Position numbers and translations under genes: made by a program. Below the pieces are notes generated by a model. The model was not told the DNA's origin. It was given only the letters and a program-made list of their open reading frames with translations, and ran no database searches. A DNA stretch of 64,000 bases from Clostridium sp. UBA4548 (GTDB taxonomy: Bacteria; Bacillota; Clostridia; Clostridiales; Clostridiaceae), in NCBI RefSeq assembly GCF_002387895.1, contig NZ_DGLI01000009.1, positions 83,339 to 147,338 of the forward strand. The letters run 5' to 3'. How positions within the stretch are numbered: position 1 is the stretch's first letter; the number at the start of each line of letters is the position of its first letter. Below, one piece after another: positions 61,509-64,000 of the stretch.

Positions 61509-62867
61509 ATGAGAAATGGTTTAAGAAAGATTACTAAAGCTTTAAATTTAGGTATGGATAAAATTATGCCAGATGCAATAGTATTTGCAATGATTTTAAC
61601 ACTTATAACCTTTATTGCAGGTATTACATTAACTAAAGCCGGTCCTTTAGATATGATTAAATATTGGGGTACAGGTTTTTGGGGATTCTTAGCCTTTAGT
61701 ATGCAGATGACAGTGATAATTACTACAGGCTATATAGTTGCCAGTGCGCCCTTAGCAAAGCGTTTTCTGGTTAAAATTTGTGAAATTCCTAAAAATGCTG
61801 TGCAAGGAGTACTTTTTATTGCTATTGCCAGTGCACTTTTAGGCTGGATAAGCTGGGGTCTTGGTTTGGTTGCAGGTGCTATTTTAGCACGAACTGTAGC
61901 GCAGAATTTAAAAAAGGTTGATTTTAAATTATATGTTGCAGTAGCATATACAGGAGCTATAACTACTGGACTTTTTGGAATCTCTGGTTCTGAATTTTTA
62001 ATGGTAAATACACCAGGTTATTTCTTGGAGAAGCAATTAGGATTAATTCCTCTAAGTAAGACAGTGTTTGAGCCATCACTTCTTATTGCTGAAATATTAG
62101 GACTTATAATTATAGTACCTATCCTAGCAGCTTTAATACATCCAGATCCAAAGGATACTCCAAGTATGGATAAGGAGATTTTAGATGCTTTTGCTGCACA
62201 AGATGCAGAAAGTGCTGCTAAGGTATTAGATAAAAAGAACATGACTTTTGCAGAAAAAATGGATAATAGTCCTATAATGAACTTAATTATAGGTATAGGT
62301 GGTCTAATTTATATTGTTTATTGGTTTGCTACTAAGGGCTTTGATTTAAACTTAAATATTATGAACTTTATTCTTTTAATGGTTGGAATAATACTTCATA
62401 TGACTCCACGTAATTTATTAACGGCTGCAGAAGAAGGGGTTAAAAGTGCCTTTGGGGTTGTTATTCAATTTCCATTCTATGCAGGGATACAGGGAATGAT
62501 GGGTGACTCAGGTCTTGTTGCTTTAATTGCTAACTTCTTTGCAAGTATATCAACACAAACAACCTATCCATTCTGGACTTATATCTCTATGGCTATAGTT
62601 AACTTTTTCATTCCTTCCTCAGGGGGAATCTTTATGGTTGCTGGGCAGCCTTTAGGGCAAGCAGCTTTAAATCTAGGAGTTGACCCTCATAAGTTTGTAA
62701 TAGCCTTTACAGCTGGTGAGACCATATCAAATATCATTCAGCCATTCTGGGCAATACCGCTACTAGGAATTGCAAGGCTTAAGATGAAGGACATTATGGG
62801 TTACTGTATAGTATTCTTTGTAGTACTTACTGCTATATTCTTTGGGGTATGGGCTGTAATGTGGTAA
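61509..62867 (+). CDS. Short-chain fatty acid transporter, AtoE-like
   Basis: 452 residues, about 12 membrane segments. Family segments: PDAIVFAMILTLITFIAG, GFWGFLAFSMQMTVIITTGY, VIQFPFYAGIQGMMGDSGL, AIVNFFIPSSGGIFMVAGQP and TAGETISNIIQPFWAIPLLG. Members (AtoE in E. coli) take up short-chain fatty acids. Substrate by homology only; no acetoacetate genes nearby. Preceded by a long leader, followed by a strong terminator. Confidence 0.9.
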   Translation: MRNGLRKITKALNLGMDKIMPDAIVFAMILTLITFIAGITLTKAGPLDMIKYWGTGFWGFLAFSMQMTVIITTGYIVASAPLAKRFLVKICEIPKNAVQGVLFIAIASALLGWISWGLGLVAGAILARTVAQNLKKVDFKLYVAVAYTGAITTGLFGISGSEFLMVNTPGYFLEKQLGLIPLSKTVFEPSLLIAEILGLIIIVPILAALIHPDPKDTPSMDKEILDAFAAQDAESAAKVLDKKNMTFAEKMDNSPIMNLIIGIGGLIYIVYWFATKGFDLNLNIMNFILLMVGIILHMTPRNLLTAAEEGVKSAFGVVIQFPFYAGIQGMMGDSGLVALIANFFASISTQTTYPFWTYISMAIVNFFIPSSGGIFMVAGQPLGQAALNLGVDPHKFVIAFTAGETISNIIQPFWAIPLLGIARLKMKDIMGYCIVFFVVLTAIFFGVWAVMW

Positions 62868-62948
62868 AGAGCAAATAATAGTTTATTACAAGAGTAAAAC
62901 TTAAAAGGTTTAGTTTATTATTAGTATGTTTTATATAAAAGATAAATG

Positions 62949-62995
62949 AAAACTACCTCAGAAGATGAGAGAAACATCTTCTGAGGTAGTTTTTT
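62949..62995. terminator. Bidirectional terminator
   Basis: AAAACTACCTCAGAAGATG (62949-62967) pairs perfectly with CATCTTCTGAGGTAGTTTT (62975-62993). It separates converging genes. Confidence 0.9.
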
Positions 62996-63029
62996 AATTT
63001 TCTACATAATGATTTAATGAAATATAAAA

Positions 63030-64000
63030 CTATTCTAGTTTAGTGCAAAACACAGTATAAATACAAAGTCCAGCACCACCTAGCATAGGTAAAATATAAG
63101 AAGGGATATGATTAATTAAGATTCCAGCCAGAATTAGTGCAATTGGTAAGATTACCTTTGCTATACTTATGCCAAGACTAAGGACTCTTCCCCTTAATTC
63201 TTCTGGAATAACTTGCTGTAGTATATAGAAAATAGGAATATCGATGAAAGATATAGCAATACCTGCTAGCATCATAGTTAAAATAAAGTATACTAAATAA
63301 AAACCTTCATTATTAACTTTATAGCTTAATATAACTGAAAAACCTATGGCTACCATAGAAAGGGACAGTAATATACCAGTAAATTTTATGATTTTGCCGT
63401 AGGGATGGGTGGCCATGACCTTTTTAATCAGAAGGGCACCTAAAATCATTCCTATAGGAAAAGCAGTCTCTATTATACCAAAAGATTTAGTACTTAACTT
63501 CAAAACATTATTTATTATATAGGGCAGTGGTACAGTTATTGAAAGACCAAGAAAAAAGTTTAAGGCGATAAAAACTCCAAACATATTTAAAATATTTTTA
63601 CTGGTTTTTAAATAATTAACTCCTTCTTGTATATCCTTTTTAAAGTTCATTTTTTCTTTGATTATTTCCTTATCACTATGATTGAATTTAAAATTCATAA
63701 TTCCGTGAAGCATTGCAGATATGAAAAAAGAAATTCCATTAACTAAGATGAAATACCTTATATCTATAAAAGCAAAGATTACTCCACCAATCATAGGACC
63801 TAAAATAGAAGAGGCAGATTGAATTACTTTACTTATAGAATTTAAAGATATAAGTCTTTTTTCAGACACTAAATTTGGTTTTGATGCTTCAATACTTATG
63901 CCATAAACAGTAGTAAATACATTTAGAAGAAAAGTAGTTACATAAATCATGGGTAAGCTTAAGGTATAGCCTATAGTTAAAAGATATAAACCTATGAGTA
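63030..64000 (-). CDS. MFS transporter, partial (5' end outside window)
   Basis: The frame stays open from the ATG at 63950 to the window edge, so the N terminus is missing. The visible part has about nine membrane segments, an MFS-type cytoplasmic loop (SVKRLISLNSISKVIQSASS-like: EKRLISLNSISKVIQSASS) and a conserved segment VIPEELRGRVLSLGISIAK. Related to MFS_3/macrolide-efflux type drug exporters. Substrate unknown. Confidence 0.88.
   Translation of the reverse strand, partial: LIGLYLLTIGYTLSLPMIYVTTFLLNVFTTVYGISIEASKPNLVSEKRLISLNSISKVIQSASSILGPMIGGVIFAFIDIRYFILVNGISFFISAMLHGIMNFKFNHSDKEIIKEKMNFKKDIQEGVNYLKTSKNILNMFGVFIALNFFLGLSITVPLPYIINNVLKLSTKSFGIIETAFPIGMILGALLIKKVMATHPYGKIIKFTGILLSLSMVAIGFSVILSYKVNNEGFYLVYFILTMMLAGIAISFIDIPIFYILQQVIPEELRGRVLSLGISIAKVILPIALILAGILINHIPSYILPMLGGAGLCIYTVFCTKLE

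Overview
The window is about 64 kb of AT-rich, densely coded DNA with strong AGGAGG-type ribosome binding sites and frequent TTG and GTG starts. Codon use, a T-box leader, EutV/EutW-type antitermination and a CD3324-family protein point to a Clostridium-like Firmicute. I see no rRNA, tRNA, prophage, insertion sequence or CRISPR array.

Layout. (1) 1-4110: the 3' part of a sensor kinase, a CPBP membrane protease, and an AraC regulator divergent from a dicarboxylate-type symporter. (2) 4157-7819, minus strand: a compact galactofuranose cassette (flippase, UDP-galactopyranose mutase, glycosyltransferase). (3) 8005-10138: a T-box-controlled methionyl-tRNA synthetase. (4) 10402-19140: small metabolic and housekeeping genes (two HD proteins, a bPH2 pair, an FAD oxidoreductase, a CD3324-family protein, an acetyltransferase, a patatin, a lipoprotein).

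(5) 19166-37430 is the centrepiece, an ethanolamine-utilization microcompartment locus: eutG, S, P, V, W, A, B, C, L, a shell protein with a nucleic-acid-binding-type tail, E, M, T, a PduL-type phosphotransacylase, an uncharacterised eut gene, N, a PduT-like tandem shell protein, H and Q. Ethanolamine enters through EutH. EutBC splits it, with EutA reactivation and B12 from EutT. Acetaldehyde goes to ethanol (EutG) or to acetyl-CoA, acetyl phosphate and acetate (EutE, PduL, EutQ). EutW/EutV should control three leaders, before eutG, eutS and eutA. Each carries the two A1/G4 hexaloop hairpins of ANTAR targets, the second overlapping a terminator. A decayed copy of the eutG leader lies about 780 bp upstream, in front of a DUF454 gene. 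The 640-bp eutM-eutT gap carries long perfect stem-loops with related arms.

(6) 37757-42199: a chemoreceptor directly after the eut terminator, then a PAS-GGDEF-EAL protein. (7) 42401-46092: a TfoX-C protein, a MarR regulator whose palindromic operator recurs before a pirin-nitroreductase pair, a flavin-fold protein divergent from an HxlR regulator, and an unknown. (8) 46557-48652: a Tudor-like basic protein, a CarD-family protein and recA. (9) 49045-59402: stress and accessory genes including two GyrI-like proteins, acetyltransferases, a heterodimeric ABC exporter, two Nudix hydrolases, a HEAT-like protein, and an unlisted 30-codon membrane peptide on the minus strand (50609-50701). (10) 59502-64000: a fumarylacetoacetase-family enzyme, a 1.1-kb non-coding stretch, an AtoE-like short-chain fatty acid transporter, and a partial MFS transporter at the right edge.

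The most noteworthy signals outside known families are the covarying stem-loops at 31826-32207, a hairpin motif repeated before eutT, before the TfoX-C gene and before recA, the decayed antiterminator leader, the BMC shell protein with a Rho_N-like tail, the mini-ORF plus alternating hairpins before the CD3324-family gene, and the toxin-like 30-residue peptide.
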